64,000 nt of DNA from Linnemannia schmuckeri. Lineage: Eukaryota; Mortierellomycota; Mortierellomycetes; Mortierellales; Mortierellaceae. Where the stretch lies: positions 2,604,001 through 2,668,000 of the forward strand of contig JANATG010000003.1 of NCBI GenBank assembly GCA_029449235.1, given 5' to 3'. The notes below the pieces were generated by a model that saw nothing but the letters and a program-made list of their open reading frames with translations, was not told where the DNA came from and did not search any database. The translations under genes and the position numbers were made by a program. Below are positions 12,435 through 26,123 of this stretch, piece by piece (position 1 is the stretch's first letter; each line of letters begins with the position of its first letter).

Positions 12435-14762
12435 TTACTGCGAAGTGGTACGGACCCGGACCCCACACCGTCCATGCTTCCCACAATCTTCAATCCACTC
12501 CGAATGCCTCTTAATCAACTCTGGTACAATACGCGACTCAATTTCAATATGCTGCACCTCATCCTCCTCTGGCGTCAACCGGATCTCACTCTCAGAGTCT
12601 ACAGTAATCATCTTGACAACCCTCTTCCTAGTCGTCAAGATATTTCCAATCACAATCTGGTGTCCGTATCGCTTAAGAGCCTGACGGGACTTGATCGGCA
12701 AGAGTGCCTCCTCCGTCTCCAGCTTGAACGAAACAATGAACGCCTTGGGGGTCCAGTCGTTGACGAGGGGTTTCAAGACCTTGGGGACCTGATCCATAGA
12801 GAGGTTCAAGAGTCCGTCGCCCGATTGGATCTTGTGTTCAGACATCTTGTCGGCGGGAATGAAGAAGTCCGAAACTGCGGCGGCGAGGTAGTACATAGCG
12901 TTGACATCCATCTTGGAGATGATTTGAGCGGCCTCACGCAGGAGGAAGAGGTAGTCGTTTACTGTCACAAAGTCCAGCGTCAACAGCGTTCCCGCCTTTT
13001 GCGTCTATATTTGAAAAAGGGACGAAGGTTTGTATGTCAGCAAAGATTGTTTTGTTAGTTGTCCTTGTCCAAATGAGCTCCTCAGAAGTATCCTGTTCAT
13101 AAGTGTCCTGTTCATGAATATCCAATTGGATAACGTCGTTGACTGCATGCTTCCTGTCCATAAATGTTTCCTTGTGCAAGTGATTTCCTCACGACTTTTT
13201 GTCCATCCATGTCTCCTTGTACAAAGCGACTCTCTGCCTCTCGACTTACTGCACGGTACTTGGCAAGGACGGACTTCATTTTGTCAACATATGCGGGCAT
13301 CACTAAGCATCCGTCACATCAAAGCAGAAAGGGGGAAAAAAATCTGATAAGCATGCTGGTCCCTTGTTCCTTATCCCACCCAACACTCCAAACTCAAGAA
13401 AAAAGTCCGGAGATCATTGTTCCGTTGACCCAACAAAAAAGGAGGCAAAGACGTACCATGGATGCCATCATCATCGGCCTCCATAAACTCCAAGAAACAG
13501 TTGCGGGAATGACTGTAATGGCGAGAGTATGGCTGGAGGGAGAACTGGCGATGCATAAAGATGACGGCGTAGCCTTCCTCCAAGAAAAATTCCGCTGATG
13601 TCGCTCCACGAGTTCCTGCACTGAAGTTGTCGATGAACCGGACCGTCTGTGTCTCCAATGGCACTGTCGTTCCTCCACTCTATATCGATTTCCATTCCCA
13701 TTGGATGTGTATCGTATGAAGGAAGACGGTGAGAGGGAGAGAGGTGTGTTTAGTCAAGTGTACACCTCGCGCGTTCCTTTTTTTTTTTGGGTTTGTATGT
13801 TCTTCTTAATCTTGTGGGGTAAGGCTGATCCTTTGCTCTCCTTCTGACTCGTTCCTTTTGTTGAACAATGAATGACCCAAAAAGGATACTCGTCCGAAAT
13901 GACAAGAGCTAAGGAAGGAAGGAGGGAATCCAACGAAGGAGGGAAGAAGGGAATCCAACGAAGGAGGGAAGGGAGCGAGGGAGGGTTGATTGATAACAAA
14001 AAGAAGAGAACTAAATGATGCACTCGGCGCAATGACTAGCAACAAAGCAAACAAACAATCCAACAAAGTAAACAACGTGTCGGTCTGTTTGTCCGTTTGC
14101 TCGATTGGCAAATTCATACTTTCACACACTAAACCCTCTTGTTATCTGACATGATAGGAAATGACGACCATACATCCCTTCTCTCCCTTTCCCTTCACTC
14201 TTTCTTGCCATGTGCGAATGGTCTAAAAGTAGATGGATAAAGTGATGTTTCCGTCTTCCTTATTATCCTGCATGACATAACGTGACATGATCCTGTAGCT
14301 TGGCATGGTGTCGATCCAGAGAAGGCGAAAAACAAAATGCCGGAATATCTTCTTTGCTAAACGTCAAAATCCTGAATATCGCCGCCCTCGTTTACGCACC
14401 CACCCATTCATTCGTCCATTATTCCGACTCTTCATTAACAAAAAAAAGAGCCGGAAATAAAGAAGACTTACAGTGACGAGGACGACGCGGCGACCTTCAT
14501 GCATATGGCGGTCGACAAAGGAGCGGATCTTTTCAGCGTTCTCGGGCAAGGATTTGGGTGCAACATGGGAAGCGAAGTAGACTTCGGCCGAGACGGGTCC
14601 TGGACTGGCGGTTGATGCGGGTGTCGAAGCTCCTGAGGAGAGAGAGGGGACATAGTGTTGTTGACCGTTGACTTCGTTGGAGTGGTTGTCTGATGAGAGA
14701 TGGGTTCCATTGAGTGCGGTTGGTTTGATGGGTGTTGGGTGGTTGAGTTGTGAGGAGGCCAT
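12435..14762 (-). CDS. CAB2: phosphopantothenate-cysteine ligase (PPCS)
   Basis: Joins 4'-phosphopantothenate with cysteine, the second step of coenzyme A synthesis, in the cytosol. Eukaryotic enzymes are free-standing and use ATP or CTP. Four exons, read from the right: 14472-14762, 13457-13679, 13250-13302 and 12435-13004, giving 378 residues with all phases consistent. Residues 1-60 are Ser/Thr/Pro-rich and not conserved. VTSGGT at 96-101, followed by [13 protein letters not shown], is the nucleotide-binding start of the family. [10 protein letters not shown] at about 229-238 and KIQSGDGLL follow, matching human PPCS in order and spacing. Intron 1 is 792 bp and contains a tandem 25-bp repeat at about 13924-13973. 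The gene is divergent from the PEX22-like gene across a 1.9-kb spacer. Confidence 0.93.
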
Positions 14763-16629
14763 ACTGTGTGCGTTCTTATTGTGTGCAATCGATTGGTTGG
14801 TTGGCTGGTTGGTTGGTTGTTGGATGTCTGGTTGTTTTGCTCCTTGAGTGTGAAAGTGAAGAAAAGAAAAAGAAGAAATGAGAAAAGGAAGAATGAGATG
14901 AGGAAGTAGGCGATCGGTTTTTTATGACCGTTGACCTGTTCTATCTGTCAGACCACATTTTACTATTGAAAACGGCCTCTGAGAGGAGAGTAGTAAGAAA
15001 GAAAAAAAAATGTGACTGTCGCTTGATCAGCTCACTCTGCCTATCTCGTTGTCTGTTTGCGAAGCAAACGGACGGAGAGCATCATGAACCATGAACCATG
15101 AACGACCCTTTTGTACTTTTGCTGTTGTATTCTTGCTCCGACGCAAGGGAGGGACAAGTCGCATGCAAGCCGGCCATAATTGAGTTCATGCCATCTCTTT
15201 GATAGTTACACGCTCACTTGTCGCTCCCCAGCCGAGAAGAAGACGGAAAATTGATACGGAGTGAAAGGCAGTACTGGCATGCTATCGGTTGCAGATGCTC
15301 TGACTGCCATGGGCCCGCAGGCAATTAAATCCACACTCGTCTCTTTCGAAGCACTGAACTCTTTGTAGAAGTGTGGTCGAAGAGTACTGTGTGCATAGAA
15401 AAAAAGCGAGGGAAAAATAATAGAAAGCGAAATAGACCGATCCGAAATGTGCATGTAATGCGCACCTCCCCTCTCGGTTTACATACCGGACATCTGCTAG
15501 GGGAATGGACAGGCAAGCGGATAACGGGTAGCGGATAAACACGCGTAAGCTTCGTGGCCATTTAAATGGCTTGTCCCTTAGTCAACTTGTTGCACACACA
15601 CACACATACATACCATTCCATTGTTCAATGGTTTCAAGCAGCAGTAGTAGCCATTTGGGAATCGATGATAAGAACTCTTCCTGAAAGGCACAAGACTCAA
15701 GAAGAACGGAACTGATGAGATCATCGTTGGAAATATACGATGTGAGAGGATGACATGCTAATTCATGGGTACATGCGTGTGATGTGGTAGTGGTAGTGTG
15801 TGCGTGTGTGCCATGGTTTCATAGTTTCATGGTTTTCACGGAATCAAGGGATCAATGGGGTCAAGAGTATTCCTGTAAGGCGAGGGTGTTAAAGAAGGAA
15901 TAGAAAGAAGACAAGGGAGCGAAAGGATGTGGAGTGAATAATCAATTGGCTCCCCTTGTTCCCCACCCACCAACAGGGTTCCCTCTAATAAGCTTCTCCG
16001 AAGTTGTGGAGCGGGGACGATGATGACGGGATCCCGGCTGGATTTCCCTTTAGTCATTGCAAATCCCTTTTTATTCCTTTCTTTCATATGTCAGCCAGTC
16101 TGTCTGTGCCTCTTTTGCCTGCATAACAGGAAGTGAACAGACGACTCATGGTCCATGTCGCTTCTCTTTCTCTCTTCTTCTTCTTCCTCCCCTTCTTTCT
16201 GTTTTCCTCTCTTTCCTTTCTTCCTCTTCCTTTCTTCCTCTTTCCTTTGTCACCGTTGTCCATCGTTGCTCCCCTCTTCCTTCCAAAACTCACAAGGAGT
16301 CCTTGCCCTCGGACCAATCAAACGACCAACCAACCATATACTGCATTCTCCATTCATAACAAGAACGACACCCATTGTCTACCGCCCGCTTGGTCCCTTA
16401 TTTTTTCCCTTCATTTCCCTCTCTTCTCTGTTAAAGCATCGCCATCACGGAAACACTTTCGGCTCTTCACTTCCTGTTGTTCACTTTGCAAGATCACCCT
16501 CACCACTACCCCAAAAAACAACACAGGCATATTCTCCCACCTGCTTGCACACTTTCTATCACACACAACACACGCACCTCCTCTCCCTTGCTCTCCTTCG
16601 TCCTCATCACTTAATCGAACAAAAACACA
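14763..16629. other. divergent promoter spacer, PPCS / PEX22-like
   Basis: No exon recognised. The region between the two divergent start codons presumably carries both promoters. Short CA-type repeats are present (about 15594-15606). From about 16145 to 16620 the plus strand becomes pyrimidine-rich up to the PEX22-like ATG. Confidence 0.4.
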
Positions 16630-18455
16630 ATGAGCAAGAGCCAAGTGAACAAGAACAGAAAGATCGGTGCCCTGGTCGCCTACACAACTCTGGCTTGCAG
16701 TCTGGTCTCGCTAGGTGTCTATGTCTACCGTCAGCAACACCAAAAGGGAGCAGGAGGAAGCAGCAACAGTCGTCGCTCGAACGGAACGGTCGACTCACGG
16801 GATAATCGTTCTAGTCTGGATCACAATGGTCGTCCCAGTTTGGATAACAACTCGTCAGCAACTGGTAGCCGACAGGACGATGCCCGATCTTCAGAGGTAA
16901 TTATCAACTTCTTTCTCTTCATCAACGACAAGGATGATCATGGAACCCGTTTGAAAGCAGCAAGACGGGGGTTGTGTTTCGTTTCGAATCGGCTGGAGAC
17001 ACAGAAGAAAAGTGGATAATAATCAACGGACAAAGAGCAATAGGATAATGGATCGATCACACGGAAGATGGAGGAACCTTGTTTTTTTGGTTGTTGTTGT
17101 ACGCTTCATTTTGTTGTCGATGTCTGGTGTTGGTGCTTGCTTGCCCGTGAACATGTGCTCATCCTTGTATCGAAAACAAAAAACTGGATCGTGTGCTAAC
17201 CCTTGCTTGTCCCCACTCACCATATCCTTCTTATGCAACGGTCATGCATGTAATAGCCTCAGGCGTCTTCATTATCGAGACTTGGTTCCAAGATTGCCAG
17301 AACTGTCAAGCGGAATCGTAAAGTTATGACCATCTCTCTCAAAAACGTATGTTCTTACCCCTCTTGTTCATTACTTCTGCTGTCTTGATCGTGTGTCTAC
17401 TTTTGGGCAGACACGCTGTTTGTTCACGTTGTTTGTTCCTGTGCTCGGTTGGGATAGAACCATCTTTGTCATCTCTTTCTAATGTTTGTTGTCGAAAAGT
17501 GCGGCTCACGAACGAACAGGAAAACTTTGTAGTCGGCATAAAACACAATTGGCTCAGCAAGTACTCCTTCCTAACTCTCGCTCTCATCCCTTGTTGACCA
17601 TTCTTTACAACCATCTAGACAATCGTATGGAATCCTTCTCCAGATCCAACCACACCCAACTATGGCTTTGTAGAGGGCGCAATTCCTTTACTTTTTCACC
17701 TCGCAGAGACGTATAACTTGCACCTAATCTTACTCTGCCCAGCCTTGCCATCAACATCACAACACCAGAACCAGCCTAATCAACAGGCCAATGGTAAGGG
17801 AAGAGTCATGACGGTCCAGGAACAAGAGGAGGCCAAGAGACAACAGCAACTAGGACAGGAACGGGAACGAGATCAGATCCTGACCATGCTTGGAAATGCA
17901 GGTCTCATCTCACCTGTGGGCACCCGGGGCCCCAAGTTGATTGACCCCCGTCAGCTGTTGATCTGTGAGACAGAGGAGGGAGTTAGCCATGTGGTGCGCC
18001 ATCTTGAGAGTCAGGTCCATGTGGAGGCAAAGCAGAGTGTTGTTGAGTTGGTGCAGGGAGTTGTGCCCAAGGTGGTCTTTGTGCAAAAGAAGCCAGGACA
18101 CAGCAGAACATCTTCTATCTCTCAACAGCAGCAACATACTCAGGAGCAGGATGGAGATATTATGACCCGATCTCATATTCGATCGAGTTCATCATCAAGG
18201 TCGTCTTCGTCTACTTCATCTTCGTTGCCACCTAGGAGATCAGACGAGGAAGGAGTGTCGCCATCTGCTGATCTAGGGGCATCTTCTGTTCTCAACGGCC
18301 AACAGCAAATGGGCGACTCGTTTGTGGAGGTGTTCAAGGCCCCCCAGCATGAGCCGTTGGTGTCTGGATATGTGACACAGGCAGGCAAAAAGGGCTATGT
18401 TGAGGTGACAGATCAACTGATGCGTAGCAGCCTCAACCCCGAGTACAGCAATTGA
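16630..18455 (+). CDS. PEX22: Pex22-like peroxisomal membrane protein
   Basis: Pex22 anchors the ubiquitin-conjugating enzyme Pex4 at the peroxisome, where it ubiquitinates the import receptor Pex5 for recycling. Exons 16630-16896, 17257-17346 and 17619-18455 give 397 residues. A single hydrophobic segment at residues 12-33 follows a short basic N-terminus (KSQVNKNRK), the usual membrane anchor. A Ser/Asn-rich spacer leads to the soluble domain, which starts TISLKNTIVWNP and continues GAIPLLFHLAETYNLHLI. It later contains HLESQVHVEAKQSVVELVQ and VPKVVFVQ, as in fungal Pex22-like proteins. The C-terminal 130 residues are Ser/Gln-rich. Exon 2 could instead start six bases later at a CAG acceptor without changing frame. 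Pex22 is poorly conserved, so the family call is good but not certain. Confidence 0.78.
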
Positions 18456-19781
18456 GCTCCCTTCAGTTCAGTATTAGTACTCTCCCTAGCATGCATAAAA
18501 ACACTATTCCTCTTCAACGATGAGAGTCTTCCCTGAGAGTGACTAGGTGTTTGGGGTACCGTCTCGGATCTCCTCTCCCCCCTTTATTTTCTTGGATGAA
18601 TCCTTTTTTCCAAGCCTATTCAAGGCAGCCAGGCTGGTTGTGATTCGTCCCCTTCATGACTGGATTGCCCACAGCTGCGCATGAATTTGCACTCCTCTTT
18701 TGAAGGGTTCTCAATGGAGAAAGGGGTTTATGTAACTCGTGGCCGTGTAGAGGAGGGCCACGTTATGATGTTGTAATAAACAGGAGGCATAACTTGTAAA
18801 ATGGAGGATAAGCATGACATTTGAAGGAGGGTTGGAGACGATGTAAAGAAAAAGTTATCTTCATGGAGAAGAGGTTCCCTTACAGGTTTTTCTGCCCCCA
18901 ATGGGCGCAATAGTGGAGTGAGGACTAATTCATCTCATGTACCTCTGGGACGGAATTAAGGTCGGAGAGAGGAGAGGGAGATAGCGAGAGAGTGTGTGTG
19001 GGATGGAGACAAATGAATTGAGCGAGAGAGTCGAGTGTGTGATGTTTAAATCAAGACATATTTCCATGCAAGTGTTTGAATTATACCCAAGATTAGGAAC
19101 CAGGTGGTAGACAGACAGACAGCAGTGACCTTAATACCTGACTGGTTTGAAGTAAGGACTCCTTGGACCTATTATACCTAACAACTGGCTTGACACAGTG
19201 TCGGATCACCGTTCCTTGGGTCAAAGAAGGCGTACCTATCGTGTGCCTTTTCTACCTGAACAGTACTTCTATTTGCAGCACTCGTCATTCGTTCTTTCTT
19301 TTCTTCATTAACCTTTTTTCTCATCTCCTTGTTCCCTTCCGACTGTTGTTCCCCTTCCTTCTCCTTTCCCTTCGACCCTTCCTTGTTCCTTACTCCACAC
19401 GCCCGCCCAACAACCGTTCATAGTTCTATCCTGCCCCGACAAACAGTCGGCATAATTCTCTCTTCCTTCTCTTCTCTTCCCTTCTCCTCTCCCTCCTCTC
19501 CCTCCTTTATCAATTTAACAACCCCACTCTCATCCTCACTTCTAATCCACACCTATACTCACCCAATACCCACCACACACCCTTCCTCCTACTTTGCCAT
19601 TTCCATTGCATCTCTCCTCTGTACATTCATCCTCTCGCCATTCACCCTTGCACCACCGAGCCAATAGTATATACCACTCTCACGCTCGTTCCTCTTCACA
19701 TCCATTGCCTTCAGGCTTCATTCACTCCTGATCACCCTCACGCCTGCATCCGTCTAATACCCAAACACCTCTCCGCCAACA
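18456..19781. other. spacer between PEX22-like and LDB17-like genes
   Basis: No exon recognised. Purine-rich up to about 19020, then strongly pyrimidine-rich on the plus strand from about 19280 to the next ATG at 19782. Likely the 3' end of one gene and the promoter and leader of the next. Confidence 0.4.
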
Positions 19782-22700
19782 ATGGCCTTTTTCACCTATA
19801 CTTTTGAATCACCCACCCAGTTCTACGCAGGTAACATTTAACAACAAGCCTTCTTCCACTTTCTCTTCCTTGTCCGTTCGGTTCTCTATCCTGTTAACTC
19901 CCTTCACACTGCTGATTTTGCTCCCCCCTGACGTCGTTATTTTTTTCCAATCCAAACTAACCATACCTCTTTTGTAACGTTGCTTTATGTTCTTCTCAAC
20001 GAACAGAACTACAGGACCAGTTGGATGGAGGCGGATTCCACGACAGCCCTGAATCGCAAGTCAACGCGTTTATTTCTTTGCTGGTCCAACACCAAGGTAA
20101 AGGCAACAAGGCATAGCAAACAACCCCCGGGCTTTTTCGTTCTTATTCCTCCACCTTTTTTTCACTTTCACTCCCTCTCTCTCCCTCATTTCCGGCAAAG
20201 TAAGGATAAAGATAAAAAATAAGCATTTTCAAAATTCAGGAGAAAGGGCCAATGGGTTGAGAAATGACAACAACATCAACGACATCAACAACAACAAACA
20301 ACAATAACAGCTACTAGGCTGATAAAAAGTAAAAAAGAGAGCGAGGGGTGGCATGCCTGAATGTCCCATGGGATCATATCGCCCCATCCGACTCGCCGAA
20401 GGAGAGTCCTCTCCCCTTTTTTATCCTTTGCCTCTATCTCGCTCATCACTGCTGTCTTCTCTGCTTTTAAGTATGCCTGGTCTTCGGTTATTGTTTACTA
20501 TTTTTGAGTTGAGCATTGGAGTCATGTTTCACTCCTCCTTTCGTTCTCTCTCAACAGTGTGATCTCTCTCTATCTCTCTCGCCTGCAACAAACATTCGCC
20601 TTTCTTCTTTTCCGAGGAACGAGTGGCGCCTTATTCATCGATGAGTCTGGAGAATTGTTGCTGTCGATTGGTTCCAGTCCACTTTCGCTCTTCTTCTCTC
20701 CTCGTTCATTACTTTAGTTTCCCGGTGCTTGAAATAGCAATAAATAATGTTCTTCAATTGTCTAATTGAATACTGACACTACTATCCTTCCTTTCCCTTT
20801 ACCTTCTAGATGAGTTTCTGGATGCTTCAGGACAGGATCTGGCCAATTGCTGCTACCGTCTGTTTGATTCTGAAATGTTCCAGAACAACACCCTTGCCAT
20901 CGTGTCTGCCATTCTGGACCGCGCCATCGAGGTGGGTTTTCTTTTTTTGTCGAGTTTTTCAGGAAGCAATTGGAGACTGGCTGAGAAGATTGCAAAGCAT
21001 AGTGGATGGATGTGGATGGGATGAATAATCAAAGTGCTCTTTTTCTTCAAGGGAGCCCGACACAGCATTGCGTCCGTCGCACCACAATAACGAAAAATTG
21101 GACAACATACAAAAGCGCATCTGCGGATGGATGGGAAGAAACAGATGATGTAACGGTTTTCTTTTGTTGTTGTTTATCGAGATTAAACAACTCCCAGGGG
21201 TGAGAGAGAGGAAGTGAGCGTGGGTGTGGACGTGAGCAAAAAAAAACTGCAAGGAGCATAGGTCAGAAGTAGCGGTCTGTGGGTAAAATAGAGTCAAGTA
21301 TACTCAGTACACATAGTAGACAAGTACGAGACATGGAAAGGAGACTGGCAGTGCCTTTTTGTGTTAAAAATAAGAATCCAGAGAGCTGGGAAAATTAAAA
21401 AAAGATCTAGGGGTCTATTTTTTATTCATTCATCTTCATCCATCAACTTCTGTCACTCCTCGAGATACATTTGGTCCAAGACACTAACATCCCTTTACTA
21501 TATATTTCCCTTGCATGAAAAAAAAAACGAAATCAGGGTCAGGAAGAACGAGACATGTGGATCACATATCAAATCCTGTTACACGCAGGCAAGGAGAACC
21601 AAAAGGTCAACCATTGGATTCTGAAGAGCGAGTTCTTTGCTAAACTCAAGTACCAGATTCTCGAGATGGACGGAGAACGGTTACAACCCCTTGCTGTCGA
21701 TCTCCTTTTTGAGATCTGCCGCGTCCAATCCTTAACGCCACGCGACCTTGGTAAGCGCCTCTACAACTTCAGATCAGTTGAAACGCCGAATTGGATGTAT
21801 TCTATGTGCTGACCCTCCTTTTTTTCCGCTTTTGCATATGAAACAAACAACAGCCCTGGTGGATGAGGATCTTTTGCATTATCTTCTGGATCTTGTGGAA
21901 CGGACGAGGACAGATGCGGATGAAGGACTCAACTATGGAGTCATCAAGTTGCTCCTCACATTCAACGAACAATACATGCTCCACATGGCCGCCTGCCGTG
22001 CTGCCCGCCAATATACCCCTTCGAACCCTTTGCTCTCTGCACTCTCAGATCGTCCTGGCGCTAGTTGCACCTTTGGCGAAAACCTCATCTTTATGCTTAA
22101 TCGCGCCGGTAAGAATCTCCTCTTTGTTGTAACCTGTGAATATATGGCAACAGCGCCTTTAAAGGCAGATCTACTAAACTCATTTTGATTTTTGTTTTTG
22201 TCGATGTAGAGGAGAGCGCGTTGCAGATGTTGATTTTGAAGCTGCTGTACCTGTTGTTCACATCACCTCACCAGACATTGAACGACTTTTTCTACACAAA
22301 CGACCTCCACGTCTTGGTGGACGTTGTCATCCGCGAACTTTGGAACCTGCCCGAGGAAGAAGAACCCCTCCGACACGCATACCTCCGTGTCATGGGACCC
22401 CTCCTCGCCAACACTGGACTGAAGCGGGAACAGCCTGCCATGTACAAGCGTGCGGAGATTATTCGAGTCCTGAGTGAACTTGGTGGGGATAGTTTGGACG
22501 ATGATTTGAGGATGCAGTTGTGGGAGCAGGAGCAGCTCGAGTTGATGCAGCAGCAGGAGATTCATTCGCGGTTGTGGAATGAGAAGACCATGCGGCTTAC
22601 GTATCGGGATCGACAGAGTAGTAATTCGCCGGCGCTCAAGTTTGCGTCTATTCAGCAGGGTACCAGTGTGAACAGCACAAGTAGCAGTACTGCGTGTCCG

Positions 22701-23111
22701 AGCCCGATCCTGTCGAATGTGCAACAGCCCCAGTCTGTACGAGGGACAGGAGCACTAAATTCGACGGGGAGTAGTTCGGGGTCATTGGTGTTGGAGAATG
22801 TGTTGCCGCACTCGAACAACAACAGCAGTACCAACCTTCACATCCATGTTAGCGGTGCTCCTTCCTCACGTCCTCAGCCGGCACGACGGGATTCGAGACC
22901 TACTAGTCCGACGACTCAGCGGTTGGTGGAACGGGTTCTGAGAGAGTGGTTGGAGCAGGAGCTTAAAAATGCTGCTGCTGCTGCGTCTGCGAATTCAGGG
23001 TCCACGAGTTCGACGACCGCTGGGGGTAGGAATTCTGAGGATGATGTTGCAGCTGCGTCGGCTGCTGCTTCTGTGGGCGATCAGCGAATTGCTATTACTG
23101 TTGCACAATAA
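19782..23111 (+). CDS. LDB17: SPIN90/Ldb17/Dip1-family Arp2/3 activator
   Basis: By family this protein activates Arp2/3 complex to make the first, unbranched actin filaments at endocytic patches. Six exons, 19782-19830, 20007-20096, 20810-20931, 21537-21750, 21854-22108 and 22210-23111, give 543 residues with continuous phase. The body (residues about 20-330) is all helical and leucine-rich, as in the armadillo-like SPIN90/Ldb17 leucine-rich domain. Its conserved end [13 protein letters not shown] followed by YKRAEI lies near residues 298-325. The remaining 200 residues are Gln/Ser-rich and disordered, with one amphipathic helix near the end ([16 protein letters not shown]). No SH3 domain is present, as in fungal members. 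Introns 2 and 3 are long (713 and 605 bp). The closest described relatives would be yeast Ldb17 and fission yeast Dip1. Confidence 0.85.
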
Positions 23112-24857
23112 AAAACAGATTTTGTCTTTGATTGATCAGTTTAACGCGTCGCGTTTTTTTATTTTTAAGGGGTGTGGCGAAGGACGTGCGACTGTGTGTA
23201 CAGGCATGGGGTCATACACAGACTATCATCGATCATCACCTTCTTTTGTACTCATGACCCCATGGCCCAAATACAAAAATTCGTAGGCCTCCCACTTTAT
23301 TCTTGCTTTCTTTTTTCTGCTTTCTCCTTAGCCTTCCTTAAGTACCGCCCTTCCACCATAACAGACATATCAAAGTGTCTCTCATTATCGTCAAACATCA
23401 TCTTATCATCCCTTCGCTATCGGGTGGCAAGTTTCTTTCGCCAATATAAATCCTTGTTGTTTGTTCGTATTATTTCTATATGGTCCGCCTAACTGACTCG
23501 TGTCCCTGGTTCAAAAGTGGCGCACAGAACAATATGATTGAATGACTCCTTTCATCACGAACGAGAATCCGTTTGAAGGGAGAAAAAATAATAACAGTAT
23601 GACAAGGGAGGAAGCCTAACACCAACATGAAATCTTTTGGTGTGAACAAGCGCTAAGAGCAGGGTTGTCGTTCATCATGCAGTACCCGTCGGTGTCAATT
23701 AAAAATATAGGAAAAGTGAGGGGGATTAACAAATCTCTATCACATATCCTCGTTTTTTTTTTCTGATCACTTAATACCATTCGAAAAGTAATGACCAACT
23801 CAAAAAAAAGGGGGATGTGTGTGTGGGGCGAACCGTGAATGAAAGAACCGCCGCTGAAGATAGCCATCCCTGAGCAAGAACAAGTTTTGTTTCAATTTGA
23901 TACAATTAAAAAAATATGTAAAAGTAAGGATAACTACAATGTCGAAAGCCGTTATTTATGAACATCTTTATTCATAAAGTGAAGGGAGGTGAGAGGTGTT
24001 CGAGACGATAACGCCGCTGTATCCCTCCAGAATCTACATTTGTATCTTTATATAAAAGGAGCATGTTCGCGGCCTGGCAGGCGAGAATGAAGGCAACCTT
24101 GGCTTGGGAGAAAACCGATGTTCGTTCAAAGACTATCCCCGATCCTTGTACCTTTTTTTTTTTTGACAATTCAAAGAATGAAAATATGATGTGAGGAATG
24201 AAAGAGATGAGAGAAAAAGGTTGGAGGACGCGTAAATGGCTAATGCAACTATGAATCATCTATAACGTTTCCAGCTTCAAGCATAGAGGCGAGGAGTCTG
24301 AACCTCAAAAAAAGTGAATAGTGAAGACGAAGGATGGGATGCCGGAGAGGTATTCCCCTTAATGAACAGGTAGATTTACTACGCAAAGAAAAAAGAAGCC
24401 GTATACATACCCTCACAGACCGACGAAAGAGAGAAAGAGGTTCCTGTGACCAAAGGATATACAAACGAAAATCGAATCGTCTTTTTTTTTGTGTGTGTTT
24501 CGTTAAAGTAAAACAGTTTATCAAACACCACTTCTCACCTCAAATTATTTCTCTTTTTTGTAAGAGATGGCGAAAATATTAGTCGTCCAATATCCTTGTA
24601 TGAGTTTCAAGCAATTGGACCAAAGAAGCGCTTTCGACGTTAGCATATACATCACGAATAACAAGTGAAAATACTACCGCTCTTGAGAAAAATAAAGACG
24701 CGTAAAAAAAAAAAATGAAACGAGAAATCGGTTACAGAGCACCATGTTTCGGGTGGTGGCTGCTGTGGGCAGGAATAATTTGAATTAGCACTTCAAACAT
24801 GATGGAGAACACCTTCCGATATCACAAGGGTCTTTATCGCTCCGTCATATTCAATCC

Positions 24858-24858
<1 letters not shown>

Positions 24859-24889
<31 letters not shown>
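24859..24889 (+). repeat. A31 homopolymer
   Basis: Uninterrupted run of 31 A in the gene-poor region. It could be a retroposon tail or a simple slippage product; no target-site duplication was visible. Confidence 0.9.
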
Positions 24890-24894
<5 letters not shown>

Positions 24895-25002
24895 GAGAAG
24901 GGAATAAAAGGCGTAGTCGATGGCCCTGAGGTCGAATCCCCTAATTTTTGCGATACTATGGAAATGAAGGGGAGTCTCGCAGTGCATTACCGAAAAGTAC
25001 TT

Positions 25003-25029
25003 TTTATTATTATCATTATTATTATTATT
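25003..25029 (+). repeat. TTA trinucleotide microsatellite
   Basis: About nine TTA-type units with one interruption (ATC), 115 bases downstream of the A31 run. Confidence 0.8.
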
Positions 25030-25862
25030 GGCGCCAAATCCCCCACAGTTGGGATAGAGGTGTGCAATGTCGAAAAGTCGTAACAGCTGTTGCGGCCAAT
25101 ATCCGTGCACGTTTTTTTCCCGGCTTTTTACACCTTTCTTTCATGGCACCTTTGCTCACACGAACAGGTGCTCGCCTACACATGTCGGTCGAAAACATCT
25201 TAAAGAAAACAAGGCAAAGGATATGAAAGAACTAAAAATGCTGTAGTGGACGCTTCAAGATATCCTTCAAGCCAATACCACAAACCATCGTTTTCTGAAC
25301 GAATTTACTATTAACACCCTTCTTTCTGGGATGTCAAACAGTGGAATGCACCAACACTATGCTAGACCAATAACTTCTTCAAAATAACGTGACAAGTGGA
25401 CCCTAACCGATCTGGACAAGGCATCATCTTGTCTCTCTTGACCAGGCGTAATGTGTGTCACAAACAGTTAGGTGCTTGTGGATGCAGCTTCCATATCCTC
25501 AATTTATATATATGATTGATTTTTGAAAATTAAAACAGGATGCCTAAGTTCAGCCCTTTCATCCTTAATCTTTGTTGTAAAAATAAAGAAAAGGTAATAC
25601 CATGTAACGATGGTGCTTAACCCCAAGGTAGAAAAATTATTCTATTCCTTCTCTTCCTGCGCGAACATATTGAGTTACAGAAGCGATTTGAAGCAAAAGC
25701 ACTTATCCTTTAGACAACTCCATATATTTTTTTTTGTGAGGATGGAAAAAAGGGTCGCTACTTCATTTAACAATCCTCGGCGTATTTCAATCATGATGGC
25801 CGAATAAATCATAAACCCCTTAAATCAGGCTCTCTCTCATACCCTCGAGATCGGATGGTAAC

Positions 25863-26123
25863 ATGTCAGCAGAAAACGGCGACGAAATTGCTTTGTATTT
25901 TTTTTAGTTGATTACAGGCAAGATCGTGGTATATCTCAAGCGAGACAAACCAATGCCACATATTCGTGTACGACGCGCGTTTGTCGTCAAAGACACTCTT
26001 TGGATTCTCGATGGCATCTTAAACAATCTTCTATTTTCTTCAAAGCCGCGACAAAGCATGACCAAGCTAGGATATCCCTTAAAAAGTAAGAAAAACGAAA
26101 TGATGCCTTGGAAGACGGCGTAG
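25863..26123 (+). pseudogene. possible decayed coding remnant
   Basis: An ATG at 25863 opens a frame with a TAG at 25905-25907. The same frame then continues for a further 71 codons to 26123 with coding-like codon choice (IVVYLKRDKPMPHIRVRRAF and onward). The interruption is preceded by a T8 run. It resembles no family I know. It may be a relic disabled by one substitution, or chance in AT-rich DNA. Confidence 0.2.

Noticed and set aside
24925..24945. Possible tRNA T-arm (GGTCGAATCCCC)
   Set aside because: Loop and stem do not fit a T-arm and no cloverleaf could be drawn upstream.
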